The notes under the pieces: model-generated
Database searches by the model: none
Seen by the model: the letters and a program-made list of their open reading frames with translations, nothing else
Told to the model about the DNA's origin: nothing
Assembly: GCF_029168945.1 (NCBI RefSeq)
Contig: NC_083603.1
Coordinates: 53,454,406-53,518,405 of the forward strand
Reading direction: 5' to 3'
DNA: 64,000 nucleotides
Source of the DNA: Cannabis sativa
Taxonomy: Eukaryota; Streptophyta; Magnoliopsida; Rosales; Cannabaceae
In this document: positions 23,911 to 36,675 of the stretch, piece after piece
Numbering within the stretch: position 1 is the first letter of the stretch
Layout of the letters: each line of letters starts with the position of its first letter
Program-made: the position numbers and the translations under genes

Positions 23911-25142
23911 ACTAGTTGAGATAATACTGCTTGCAGACTCAGTTAGTTGATTTTAATTAATCAATTATAATTCTAAAATTAGACTATGTCTTATTTATGA
24001 ATTTTCACTAAGTAAGGGTTTAATTGTGAAGAAAAGATATTTTGGGGTCAATATATTAATTAAGAGACTTTGTATGGTCTGATTAATAAATAATATAAAT
24101 GATAATTTTATTTAGTAATTAATTATAATTATTAAATAAATAGTTTTGACATTTATAGGATTGAATTGGAAAATATAATATTATTGAAAGAAGAATAACT
24201 GGTTGAAATAAAGTGGCAAAATTGTAACTAGAGAATGGTCCTATTAATGGCCAGCCCTAGTGTTCATTTTTGCCCAATATTTTATTATTTTTTAATCCAT
24301 ATAATTCATTCTTAAGCCCTAGTTGAAATACTATAAAAGGAACATGATGCTCTCACTCATCCACTTTTGACAATTTAACTATTGCCTTCAACCTAGATGA
24401 GAGTAGGGGTACAAATTGGTCGGTTATGGTCGGTTTTTACAATTTTATAACCGACCGGTCGGTTGCGGTTTTTATTTTACGAAAACCGTAACCGACCGTT
24501 TAGAAATTATAACCGTATAAAACTGACCGTACGGTTTTTGGCGATTTTTCAGTTTGGCAGTTTTGGACGGTTTATTGCAGTTTTTTGCGATTTTTGGCAG
24601 TTTTGGCAGTTTTTTGGTTCAACCATTTTTTATTTTAAAAACCAAAACTGACCGCCATGTCAAAAAAACCAAAACTGACCGCCAAATTCGATGATGACAT
24701 GGAACCGAAAATTTGGTTACGATCTGGTCGGTTTGATGGTCAGTTTCGGTTTATCGGTTTTTATGAACAACCCTAGATGAGAGAGTTCTTTCTATAGTGA
24801 TTTCACCTCCTTCATTGTTCTTCACCATATTGGAACCCTTAGTGAAAGAGTGCCATACCCACACATAGCAAGTCAAGTAATCAATGATAGTGAGTAAGAC
24901 GGTGGTAACTGAACCCGAAGGAGAGAAAGAGATCCAGGCTCAGATCTTGATCATACTTTGCGATCGAAAGGAACAAGGGTTAAAGATCTAAGCAGAAGGA
25001 GTCATTATATTCTACTGCAAGCAATGTAAGGATTTCTAAACTCTTATGTGTTTAATTTTATTATTTTAGAGGTATTCATATTTAGGATGTTAATTCAACA
25101 TACTTGTTAGTAAATCTAGATCCTGGTAAAATATTCCCAACA
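23911..25142 (+). mobile_element. 5'-truncated plus-strand LTR of the TGTTGG family
   Basis: Starts inside the family sequence at about CACTAGTTGAGATAATACTG and runs to the normal end TGGTAAAATATTCCCAACA. It retains the promoter-like ACTATAAAAGGAA near 24332. A 372-bp MITE is inserted at 24404. The left edge is fused directly to the gypsy protease fragment. Confidence 0.8.
24404..24775. mobile_element. hAT-type MITE with 8-bp target-site duplication
   Basis: The element starts TAGGGGTAC and ends AACAACCCTA, flanked by perfect GATGAGAG at 24396-24403 and 24776-24783. The interior is rich in GGTCGGTT/AACCGACC and can fold on itself (for example GGTCGGTTGCGGTTTT against its complement near 24455-24500). 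An 8-bp duplication and TAGGG-type ends fit hAT. There is no coding capacity; the open frame across it is incidental. Confidence 0.85.
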
Positions 25143-25920
25143 CCAAGGACCACAGATTTTGAGAAGAAAAACTCATAGAGTTTTGAAAATAATAGATATA
25201 AAGTATTAGGATAACAATAATAGTTTATTGAAATATCATTTACAAGAAGAAAAATATTTTAAGGCTAAAATTCATGGAAGGGTAAAACGATAAATTTTTC
25301 CTTGCTCAATTGATACTTTCTATAGAGCATCATTAGTTATTTAGATTGAAACAATAGATAATTATAGCATATCTATATTTGGTATATAGAGCGTTCTACG
25401 TAATCAAGAGTGCAATTCTAAATCTATAGTTGAGTCTGGAGAAATTAATAACTCAAGAAATTTACTTAGTAAATTATGAATCTACTTATTGGGAGCTTGA
25501 TTTCATAGGCTCATGGTCTCCACATTATCTGGGATAATACTTCCTTGTAGACTCAATTAGTTTCTTTAATAAGTCGATTAGAATTCTAAAATAGACTATG
25601 TCTTATTTAAGAATTTTTAGTAAAGTTAAGCTAATTTGAGAAGAAAAGAGTAGTAAGGGTTTAATTGTTAATTAAGACACTTTGTAAGTCTAATTAATAA
25701 ATATTTTTGAGTTATAGTTTGTTTAATAATTATGTATAATTATTGAATAGATAAAATTGATATTTAAATAAAAATATTAGGTAAATGGAAAATTTGTAAA
25801 AAGATACAATTGTTTCATTAAATGAAAATAATGAAAAAAATCAAAGTCCATGGGCCAATAGTACAATTTTTTTATGGTTCATGCCCTCAAAAAAGCCTAT
25901 AAAGATATTTCTAGCTATAA
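25143..25920 (+). mobile_element. Degenerate plus-strand LTR fragment of the TGTTGG family
   Basis: From about 25200, blocks such as AAAACGATAAATTTTTCC, ATAGAGCGTTCTACGTAAT and the CTTATTGGGAGCTTGATT segment match the middle of the LTRs at 36676 and 44198, with many changes. Both ends are missing. Confidence 0.65.
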
Positions 25921-27911
25921 ATAAGAGTTGAATATTTTTATATATACTTGTTTGTTAAATTATTAATATTTAGTGTTGAATAATTTATATATAAATATAA
26001 AAAAATTTCTTATTCATATACGAGGCTGTGATTTATATTGTACGGAGAATTAAGATCATTTAGCCACGAATAAAATAATCAGTAACATATTAAAGCTATG
26101 GAATCTTTAATCGACGGTTGCTAGTGCAGTTCACTAATACCTGTTATTTGGTACAAGTAATCTCGATTCGAATTAATAATATTTATGACATCTAAATGAA
26201 GGTATTGTATATAATAGAGATTATGTATGACATGGACTGATATGTAATTATATTGTCTTTATCAAACAAGTCGTTTACTATAAAGATCTGATTCATATCA
26301 TAATGATGATCAATGGTAGATCGACCTAAATTCTTAGCAATCATGAACTCCTATTCGTGTTAATATTTAATTCACTTGTCAAAGTTTCTCAGAGAAGATG
26401 ATTCTTACAACATCTATTTTGCGAATCTAATAATATGGATGCTGGGAACATGATCTACATTTATAGAATCCTGACTTTCCTAATAGATCGAATGTTGGTC
26501 CCTTTAAGTGTAAATTTTGGAACTGAACAGTTGTGCACAAATTTAGGGTGGATCTAGATTATACTTTCACTAATGAATTAACGATACTAGAGGATAAAGA
26601 AGCAATGAGAAGGGTAAAATAATAATTTGACTAAAACTAATTACGAACCGACACAAGGAGGGCTAATCACTAAAATTGATTATATTAATGCTTGCTGCAG
26701 TAAAACTCAGTAAAAATAATTCTATAACTACTAAGAGTTCAATTTTATATTTATAGTGGAGTAATCATAGAATTAATAAACAAGATTATTTGGTTGATGA
26801 GATTCAATAATAATTCAATTTATTAGAGCTTACAATTATAGGTCCATATGGTCCCCAGATCGCCACCTTGAAACACTGTCAATGGGTGGGACAAAAGTTA
26901 TATATGGAAGTTCAAAAAAATCTATTTTGAATTGTCAAAATAGTAATTATTTATTTTGTAATAAATAATTTATTTTTTCAAATTAATTAAATAGGAAAAA
27001 AAAGTTACTAGGACAAAAGACACATTTCTTGTCTTAATTTAGACAAAAGGAGGCGCCACATGCATTGTGTTTAGAGACAGTGCATGCGCCATCTATATAG
27101 GTGTCCCTATTAGTTTTGCGGGTTAGTTAATTAATTAATTCAATATATAATTATTTAAATTTGAAAAGTAGTTGAGAAATTCATTCAATCAGTTATAAAA
27201 TATAAATATTTATAATCGAATTCGGTTATATTATTTATTCAAATAATTAAATAAGGTTTAATAAAGAGTTTGAATTTAAATAAAATTTTTATTGTATTTA
27301 TGTAATATACCGTACAATAAAATTGTATATAGTTTTTGAAACAGAAAAATTTGTATGTAATTTTTCTGGAAGCCTAAGAAGGAGTAACTAGTAAACTTTT
27401 TTTCTCTCCATCATTAAAGAAATAATTATTTCTCATATGTTGAGATTTAATCAAGAACTTCATATACACTATCATTCTACTAGCCCACACTAGTCCTTGT
27501 GTGTAGTGGAAGACCTGAAAGATCAAGATATGAGTTTTGTTATTACTGTTTCGAGGATACATCATACGAAAAAGAATCGAGGATACTCTGATAGGTTTCA
27601 AGAGGTAAACTTTTCATCTATTTAATTTCAGTTTAATATATATACATATGATATGGTGATCTTGGGCTTATTGAACAGTGATAATCAGAAATAACTCTTT
27701 TGCTGCATACCTGATTTAGTACTATAAAACCAACAAATTCGGCTAGAGCTTTTATTTTGGGTCCATTATCTTTTTCCTAGCCCATCTACTCTAAACTTTA
27801 CTCTATTGAGAGTCTATATAAGGAATAAGATGATGCTTTGATCAACAACATCATTAACCCTAATTTTTAAACATTCAAAAAAAAAAAAATTATTTTCCTT
27901 ATAAAATTTTG

Positions 27912-27968
<57 letters not shown>

Positions 27969-28294
27969 ATTCGGCCCTATAGTGTATTGAGTACCAGCCC
28001 ACTGTAATCAAGGTGGTACTCAGATCTCTATGGAAAACTGCGTGGTTTGTCGTTGTTCGTGTTAGGGAAAGTTGTTTAGGTTCATGATTTGGCAATACCT
28101 TGCTAAAGAAATAGAATCAAGGGTTAGAGTGATTAAGCAGAAGGAGTCACTTATTTCTATTGTCATAAATGTGAGGAATCCTAAACTTTATATGTGTTAT
28201 GTCGTTTTAAAATTTTCATATTTTAGGATATTATTTTTGTGATAATCAAACATGTTAGTAAATTAAATTAATCTTAGTAAAACAAGTTCTAACA
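25921..28294 (+). mobile_element. Second LTR family or LTR-derived sequence
   Basis: Has an LTR-like layout but differs from the TGTTGG family: a long AT-rich U3-like part, TATA-like sequence near 27816 (TCTATATAAGGAATAAG), a CT tract, then a GGAGTCACTTATTTCTA block and an ending AAAACAAGTTCTAACA similar in style to the first family's end. A clear start and target-site duplication were not found. Confidence 0.5.
27913..27965. repeat. (CT)n microsatellite
   Basis: About 26 CT units just after the TATA-like region of the LTR-like sequence. This is the same placement as the CT tract at 9606 relative to its TATA box. Confidence 0.95.
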
Positions 28295-29748
28295 GTGGAA
28301 GCTCAATCCTTATTGGAGAGTAACTGTGGTAGTGGAGCAGCTCCTTAGATGAAGTGCAACAACCTCTTTCCTCGTATGGAAGCTGGCCATAACCTGCTAT
28401 TTCTATAGGAGATAGTTATGATCATTAAGTCTGATTAAGAGATTGTGGTTGAAGTACACAGTCGAGGAATCCACAATTTATTTGTTCTTCGATCAGTTCA
28501 ATTGTGGTGCACCAGAATTGATCCCTGAATTGAGAGATCCCCCATGGTCAGAGATAGTAGCAACGCCATTATAATAGTGAAAAATTCCGCTTTGAGACCA
28601 TATTAATGTATCTCGACATATCAGAATGTGAAAGAAAGAGAAACAAGGAAAGAAATGAAAGATAAAGAGAAAGATTGGGAGATATTCAACTATGTTTCAA
28701 TCAATCAAAGAATTTATACAGACAGTTTCTAATCGAACAAAATCTTAGCTGGATGAAGTCACAAACACGAGTTAATAAACTTTTGAAAAATTATAAAAAA
28801 TTTATTACGCTAAAAACGTGTTTCATTTTTTTTTTAAATGTAATAAATCATTTTGGATAATGCTTAGGTGGAGTCACAAAAAACGTCTGTACATATAGAT
28901 ATTTTTTTTATTATGTGTCACTCCCGTATTTAATACCAATATTTAATTAATTTCTTTTATATTATTATTTTTTTTAATAATTTTGTGATATCAGTAAAAG
29001 AAAAGTTACTTATTTTTTTTTTTAAATTAAAAGAAAAGGAAAGTTAGTAATTACATATGTAATACACCAGCCCTTAATTCGAAACTCTAAAAAAGATTAA
29101 AAAAAAATACTAATAATTGCCAAAAAAAATTAAAAAAAAAAGTTAGCTTAATAAGGATTAATAAGGAGAAGTATTATAAATATCCTTTTGAAAGATTTTA
29201 GTGTCAAAATTTTCATAAAAAAAAAATATAAAGACTTGATGATAAACTTTGTTTGTTTGGTGACTTCCATTGATGAAGTTAAAAGGTGTTCTTTTTCATT
29301 AGATAATTAACGATTGGAGTTTGGAAGGAACACAGTTTTATGATAAATTCTCCTTGTCAGATACAAGTTTCAGCGAGAAGATAAATTATTTCGGTGCAAG
29401 CGGTAAGGTATATCTATTAATGTAATTGTGAATTGTAATTTATCTATATTTTTTTTATTTATTATTAAAATATTTATTTAGAGTTTTTTTTTTTATTTGG
29501 ATTTTGCGACATGACTCCTTTTTTTTCCGTCAATTGTCAAATTTGCAAGGTTATGTGGTATGAATCATAATCTATGATACATATTTTGCTGAGAATGAAA
29601 TGTGAAAGATTTGAGCATAATTTTTGTAGACATTGCTTTATGAGAATTGAATATTAAAAGCCCAAAAATATTAAAAATAAAGGTTTTGCCTTGTTTTAGT
29701 TTCTGTGAAGGATTTTGATAACTAGGAATTAAAAAATATGCATAATAT
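28295..29748. other. Intergenic DNA, no gene assigned
   Basis: 28295-28640 is of moderate GC and may be retroelement interior; no protein motif was recognised. The rest is AT-rich. A 35-codon exon-like segment with splice-like borders at 29303-29407 is the only possible coding trace. Confidence 0.5.
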
Positions 29749-29757
29749 AACAAATTT

Positions 29758-29986
29758 AGGGATATGATTTTGTCCCGTTATTGTACTTTCACGGATTGTA
29801 ATATGTGATGTACGACAACCGTCAGATGAGGAAGTTATTTGATCTGACAGCTGAGATTGATCTAGGGGTAATTAGGGTTAAAAAGTAGAAACGTACCCTA
29901 ACACTCATTTCATGTACCCTGAGACTCATCTAATGTACCACGGAATACATTCCGTGAAAGTAAATCACGGGACAAAATTATATCTC
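29758..29986. mobile_element. Mutator-like MITE with 9-bp target-site duplication
   Basis: 229 bp, flanked by perfect AACAAATTT at 29749-29757 and 29987-29995. The termini are inverted repeats of about 40 bp: GATATGATTTTGTCCCG at the left matches the complement of CGGGACAAAATTATATC at the right, and both continue through ACTTTCACGGA-type sequence. Nine-base duplication and long inverted ends fit a MULE-derived MITE. Confidence 0.88.
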
Positions 29987-29995
29987 AACAAATTT

Positions 29996-31900
29996 ATTTT
30001 ATTTTTAATTTTCTTTTTAATAAAAAATAAAACTTAAAATAACAAAACAAAATAATTTGTATATTAACTATTAAGCAGTAGGAACAAATTTTTTGTGTAT
30101 TGATATCACACAAAAAAAAAAAAAAAAAAAAAACAAGTAACTTTCCTTATATTGATATCACAAAATTATTAAAAAGAATAATATAAAAAGAATTAATTAA
30201 ATATAGGAATGATACATAATGAAAAAAAATGACTGTAACATTGTTTGTGACTCTAAGTATTTTCCTATACATATATAAATATGTTTTCTTTCTTTCTTTC
30301 TGTTTTTTCTTTTTATTTGCTGAAGATTTTTTTATACTAATGTGAAACAACATAATTATACACATAATTAATTATCAAAATTTCCTTTCCTACAAAATAG
30401 TTGAACTATAGCTAAAACTTCAAAAATTACGATGCATATACATTTTTTTGTTGTAGTTTTTTTTTTTTTGCTGAATTGTTTTGTTGTTGTGTTGTGTGTA
30501 TATTTAGCTTCCTTAAATTTAGCAGTACTTTACATATTAAATCAAGCCATAATATTAGTTGGCAGAATGATCGTTTTCGTTGAAAAATGAGGTGCATGTT
30601 CATGAAATCAAGCCATATATATGTATATACATATACAGTACAACCATGTGAAAAATGAAGGTACCATCGGTGTCATATACTCTAATTAAATATTAAATCT
30701 TATATAATTTTAAAAAAATAAAATTATCTAATCATAAGATGTAAAATCTTAATATATACAAACTTCTTTTTTCTTCTTATTTCTTTCATGAATTTTTTAT
30801 CACTATACCACTTCTATTGAATATTTTTTTTTCTTTCTTTCCGATTGTAATAATAATATTAAGTCTTTTTTTCTTTTCTTTCCTTTCTAGCTAAAAATTA
30901 GACTTATTGCTTGGGTCAATGTAAGCGGCCACAATCACAATGGTTTTGATCATAATATTAGTTAATATTTATATATGCATATATAAGCATTATTATCAAA
31001 ATATGTAAGCATATTTTGATGAAGTACATTATAATAAAGCCTAAAATAATGGAGATAATTCCCAGCCAAAAATAAAATCTATGAGTAATTCCCATGTCTA
31101 GATGTACATGTACATATATAATACGAAAACGTACAGTCCATTAAAACTCTAATTTCTTAATGATTATGTGGTCAATATTCTAGAATAGACAAATGTAATT
31201 AAACTGAGTAAATGTCATGTACGGTATAAATATTTATATTAAAGAAACTAACAAAACTATCAAAAATATAATACAAAACCCTAGCTAGCTAGACATGAAC
31301 ATATTGTATATATAGAGTGTGATGAAAATAATAGTAGTACTTTTAAGGCATTAAATTTATTCCTTTTTTCTTACTCAGTACGGGAGTTGCTTCAGAAGAA
31401 TATGATGATACCCTTATTTCATAAAAACTTAAAATTTAATTATTTATAATTTAGGATATATTTATTACATGTCGAGAAGAGAGATGTACGTTTTTGTCTA
31501 TCTCTTTCATCAGTTTAAACTGAGCAAAACGGTTAAAAAACGAAACTCCAACACACACCAAAATATATGCTTCCTTTCAATGATTATTCGATCGATCTCA
31601 GAATTAGAGAGAGAAGAGATCTCTACAATTCATCAAAACAAATCAAAATAATAATTTTTATTTAACTATCCATTTATAAGCCAACAATATATATTAGACA
31701 TTTTTTGTGAAATAATGAATATTTTCAATATGAAAGTGAAATGAAAATGGATGACTCTAAAAATATTACTAGCATTAACAGATCATATAAATGATGAAGA
31801 CAGAAACAAATCACGTACGTTTATAATAGTTTTTCAAAATGAAGGAATAACAAAAATATCCCATGTAGCAAAATTTCCAAAAAAAAAAAAAAAAAAAGAA
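29996..31900. other. AT-rich intergenic DNA, no gene seen
   Basis: Poly-A near 30112-30133, TTTC/TTTCT tracts near 30288, and a near-perfect palindrome around 30996-31021 (ATCAAAATATG...CATATTTTGAT). No coding or RNA gene was recognised. Confidence 0.55.
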
Positions 31901-31949
31901 ACAGATAAACTGATTTGCTTGATGGTGATGATATCTAGCAAATTAATGA

Positions 31950-32491
31950 TCGATCGGACCGATACGCTTGATTCCCCGTTAATTAAGAAGAAATTAAGGC
32001 GCTGTAGTAGTAGTAGTAGTAGTGTACTACTTCTCTAGCTAATTAACACCATATAAAGAACTGTGAAAAAGCTAGGGTTTTTGCCAACTAAACCAACCTT
32101 TTTATTTTCTTCTTCTTCTTTTACTTTCTTCTTTCTCTTCTTTGATCTTCTTCGTCTTTCTTCTTCTTCTTCTCCTTCTTCTTCTTCTTCTTCTTCTAGT
32201 AGTTTTGAGTTATATTGAAGGTGGTTATGAAAGGGCTGGGAGATGATGATCATGATGATCATCATAAATAATAAAGCAAAGCTGCTGCTTGGGAGTGATG
32301 ATGAAGAGGTTGTAATGATGGTGTAGTGAGAGATTATTATTAGTCAGATCGAAGAGAGAGAGAGAAAGATCATGATGAATATTATGGAGGATGAGGCCAT
32401 GATGATTATTATTGCTGTTGGCTATGCCTATACTCCCTTCAAAAACTAATAGCAGCTTTGGACAAAAATCCAAGTATAGAGAGAGAAACAG

Positions 32492-32560
<69 letters not shown>

Positions 32561-32660
32561 AGAAAGAGAGAAGATTCCTCTCTCTCTTTCTGATTAGAGA
32601 GAATTATCATGAAACATGGGTCCTATATCCTTTTCATAATATTATCATGAAACATGGGTC
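31950..32660. other. Simple-sequence cluster, possible transcribed leader region
   Basis: Contains TAG-triplet repeats (32002-32023), a TTC/CTT tract (32107-32199), GAT/ATC-rich DNA with TGATGATCATGATGATCATC palindromes near 32245, and a GA tract. On the minus strand the order CT tract, then ATG-containing ATCATC-rich sequence resembles plant 5' leaders. The encoded peptides are low-complexity (Asn/His/Asp, Glu/Lys), so I do not call a gene. A near duplicate (CATGAAACATGGGTCCTAT at 32608 and 32645) ends the cluster. Confidence 0.4.
32495..32552. repeat. (GA)n microsatellite
   Basis: About 29 GA units followed by GAAA-interrupted GA sequence. Confidence 0.95.
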
Positions 32661-35600
32661 CTATCCTTTTCACTAATATCATATTTATTATATATATATA
32701 TTATATATTCACTTATTTATTTAATCTCTCGTTCTAGAATGAACATTTTTTCTCATTTTATTGTTCAGAATTTATCTATAAATACAATAATACCTTGCTT
32801 GTTCAGTTGTATATAAAATATATATATAGCTAACCCTATATAGAAATTTACACCTCTCTAAAATATTCAACAGCTCCAAAAGTCATTTTCCTTGTGGGAC
32901 AAAATAAAATGTTCACACTGTTTGACATTATCATTCAATGAATAGCTAGCAGGGGTAACCATTATATTGTATATTTCCATATATATGTATTTGTGTGTAC
33001 TATTTAGGCCTACAATTATACATGTCATCTTAATAAATAATGTAACTTCTCTCTCTCTCTGTCTCTCTCTCAGTTTTAAATAAAATAAGTTTTCCTATAA
33101 GGTCATGGAAGCATGCAATTAAATTGGAAATTCAATACTTGAGATGAGCTTTAAGTGGGGTTGTACGTAACTGATAATTATAAAATTATCTTAGAAATCT
33201 TTATTAAGAGTTAGTTTTTCCCCATTATTAATTATATTATAATGGGTAGAAAAGGCTGTTTATGACTGTATATGTATGGAATTTGATGAATTAATAATCG
33301 TTAAGCTTTATTGGGTTTTTTTTTTTGTTTTTGAAAATAGCTTTATTGGGTTTAGTTAAAGATGTAAGTTGTCTTCTGGCCACACAAACATATAGTATAT
33401 GATACATATATATAATATTATTTATCTAATTGAAAATTTATAATCACAAAGGAATCATTTAATCAGGGATGACAGTGGGGAGTGAATCGAAGTGAGTGTG
33501 TGTGTGAGAGAGAGAGAGAGAGAAAGAGAAGTGGTAATTTTGAAGGCATATATAGGGAGAATGTGTGGCCTTGTGAGGATAATTGCTGGCCTGCAAAAAA
33601 GCACTTTGGCCAAATCAAAGTGGAGACAAATTATGTTACTGTTCTTGAAATGTTATTTATTAAAAAAAAAAAAAGAAGCAAATTCTTACTTTCTTTCGCT
33701 TTATGTATAAGTTTATTATTATTGCTAATTTACTTTATGTATTGTTATTGTAAAAGATTCCCAATTGAGCATGTTCTGATATGAGTCACTTCCTCTATGT
33801 GTCTTCTTGGTCTGATTTTCTTGAGCCTCAAAGTACTACTATTTACTCATCAAAAACCCAAAACTGAAAATTTGAAACATCTTTTCCACCCTTTATTTCT
33901 TTTCCATATTTATGTACTCTTTTTCTTTCTTCTTCTTATTCTTTTAGTAATGTGGATAAATATATATAGAACACTATAAATATTAGTTCCTATGCATATA
34001 ATAAAATGACATGTTATCATAGAATTAAGACCAAAGAGGATGTTACTAAAATGAAACTATTACAAGTAGTGGAATCTTATGTGGCCTAGTATAGCCAAAA
34101 GGATTACACACTGAAAGGCTTTTAGGAATAAGAAAAAAAAAAAAACCCAAAGCTAGTAATTTTGCGGTGTAATTAAAACAAAAAGATAAACTAAAAGGAA
34201 TATATATAAATATATATATATATTTATAAGAAACAACAAAACAAAATTATTTCACCCACTAAATAGAAAATAAAAAAAGAATAGAAAATTGACAGCCAGG
34301 ATTAATCCATAGAAATGAATAATAAGGAGGCAAATTTTGTAATAAGAATGACAAAATTAGAGCTTTTAAATCAACCTTTTAACTCCTTTGTCCAATGACT
34401 TTTATGTTTGACCTCTGATAAAGTCTCTCCCTCATGAACCAGCCTTTTGTTCCACACTTTTTTCTCTTTAAGTGCTGTAATCCAAACAAAGTTTTTATTA
34501 ATTTTTAATTTAATTTTTATTAAAAAGTAAAGTATAACGTCTAGCTAGTAAAAGAGAAGAACACAAATACAATTTAAGGAAAAATAAATAAAAGAAAAAA
34601 AGAAGAATAAGAAGAAGCTATAAGGGTATGCTAGCTGAGATTCGAATCGTTATAGCACCAGCAAACAAATTTCAAACCCACAAAGATAAAAAGTTCACAG
34701 TGTTTCATGTCTTTTGTTTTCTGCTATATAAAAATCTTTTTAGATCATACAAAGTAATTTTGCATATTCATCCAAAAAGAAATTGAATCTTATTACTTTT
34801 TACAATTTTCCATTAGTGTACAAACACAACTTTTTTCTACTAAAACAAGTTAAAAACCAATGTCAAACATTGTTGATGTGTACTAATTAAACAGCTAATA
34901 ACAACGTTATTACTACAATTGAAAATTTGTGGATGGCCCCCACTATAATAAGTGTCATCATGATCATGATTTAGTGTTCAAAAAGAATATTTTCTCATAT
35001 GCCTCATGTTTGGGGTTGGGGTAAAGATAAATCGTCAATATATATGTAGTGTAGTGACTAGTGAGGGACCTATATGAGACTCAACAGGAAAAAAGAAAGT
35101 GCCTTTCTTTCACTATGGCCGGTTTGGTTCTGAAAGTTCAGATACCATCATTACATTAAGAAAGTGGGTTGACACTATTCTTTTTGAAAAGTATAAATAT
35201 TTGTTTATATACATGGGCATTGCCATAGCAAAAGTGACTTTGTAATGCCTAAGGAAAATTAAAGACTGTACAGTCTTTGTAGGTCTAGCTTTCAGGTAGG
35301 ATTGGGCCAAATTATGAGTCCATTCATATATAAGGTATACTTAAGCCATACCCAATTCAACATTGGGATTTTGGACTCAACCAAATTGTTCATGTGTGGA
35401 TATAATTTGACGCCCGCCCACCTTTCATAACTATCCCTAGTTTTGCAAACCCTCCAAGTTTAACTCAATCATTATGCTCATTCAAGAAAAGAAGAAAAAA
35501 AAAAGGACAAAAATGCAAACCCAGAAAACCCAACCAATTTGCTAAAGAAAATTAACAAAAATGTGGAAAAAAATCAACATATAATTTATAGGACTAGGAG

Positions 35601-35700
35601 TAATGTCACAAAATATAGTAATTTTAGGAAAAATGAATTAAAAATTAGACACCCCAACAAAATATTATAAATAAACTTAACAATATTTCTAAAAACAATT
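32661..35700. other. AT-rich intergenic DNA, no gene seen
   Basis: Short TA and GA tracts (32683-32705, 33506-33530), A runs and scattered stops. Nothing bounded by inverted repeats or LTR blocks was recognised. Confidence 0.5.
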
Positions 35701-36675
35701 ATTGCTCATAATATATAGTCGGAGCAGTCATTAGGAGTTGTAATGGTCGCTGGAAAAGTTATTAGAAAATTAGTTGTTGGAGTTGTCCTCGCCACAGGAA
35801 AAGTCACTGAGAAGTTGTCTGAGTTATCGTTGTCATCAGAGTTATTGTCTTCATCGGAGTAATCAAAGTCACCGGAATTAGATGTTGAAATCTAATACTA
35901 AGAAATCAATTATCTTCATAAGATGTAATTAAAAAAACTAACATAGAGAAACCAATTATAATTTAAAAAAAAAAACTAACATAGAGAAATCAGTTATACG
36001 TTAATCAAAAAAATTAAAAGTGACACATAAAAATAAAATAACCAAATAGAAAAATTAAAACGTATAACCCAATTATGTAGAACAACAAAATCAACAATTA
36101 AACAAAAAAACTACTTACAAAGTACAACCAACTAAAAAATTAAAACAAATAATAACACAGCTAAAACAATCAAAAGATAACTGAAACACAAAAATCAGGT
36201 ACTTAAAAAATAAGGCTTACCACATATGAATTATTAAGAAATGACTTACAAAACTAAACCATAAAAAACTTGCTATGTTTGTTAGAAAATTAAAAAATCT
36301 AACCTAGAGAAACCAGTTACTTATAGCAACCAAATTAAAAATTAACACACAAAAAATTAATTATATAAAATAACTATAAATCAAACACCAGTAAAATAAC
36401 TATATCAAAAATCAACTGAGAAACAACATAAAAAAAATTAATCTAAAAAACATAGTTACTATCATACACCTATAAATATTGAAAAATTAGTTGCTAGAAG
36501 AAAAAAAATACATATGTTATAAAAACTAAACTTTAAAAATATGTGGGAAAAAAATCACATGAAAATGTAAAAATTAATAAAAAAAAAATACAACTACCAT
36601 ACTTTTGGAATATAAAAAAATCTTAAATTTTATGTAATTAACTAATTTGATAACTTGTCCAATGGGTGGATCGGA
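35701..36675. repeat. A-rich degenerate repeats
   Basis: Variants of AACATAGAGAAACCAATTA recur at about 35940, 35980 and 36300. The stretch 35720-35890 repeats GTCACTGGAA/GTCATCAGAG-like units. No gene was recognised. Confidence 0.45.

Noticed and set aside
24463..24651. Open frame across the GGTCGGTT-rich sequence
   Set aside because: Lies inside a MITE with defined borders; peptide is Phe/Arg-rich low complexity.
31955..31980. TCGGACC...TTGATTCCCC resembles mature miR166
   Set aside because: Extra bases in the middle and mismatches break the match, and no complementary arm lies at the right distance on either side.
32035..32473. Minus-strand open frames rich in His/Asn and Glu/Lys
   Set aside because: Composition follows the ATC and TTC simple repeats; no domain or conserved pattern.
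34625..34665. GAGATTCGAATC as a tRNA T-arm
   Set aside because: No acceptor stem, D-arm or anticodon arm can be placed around it.
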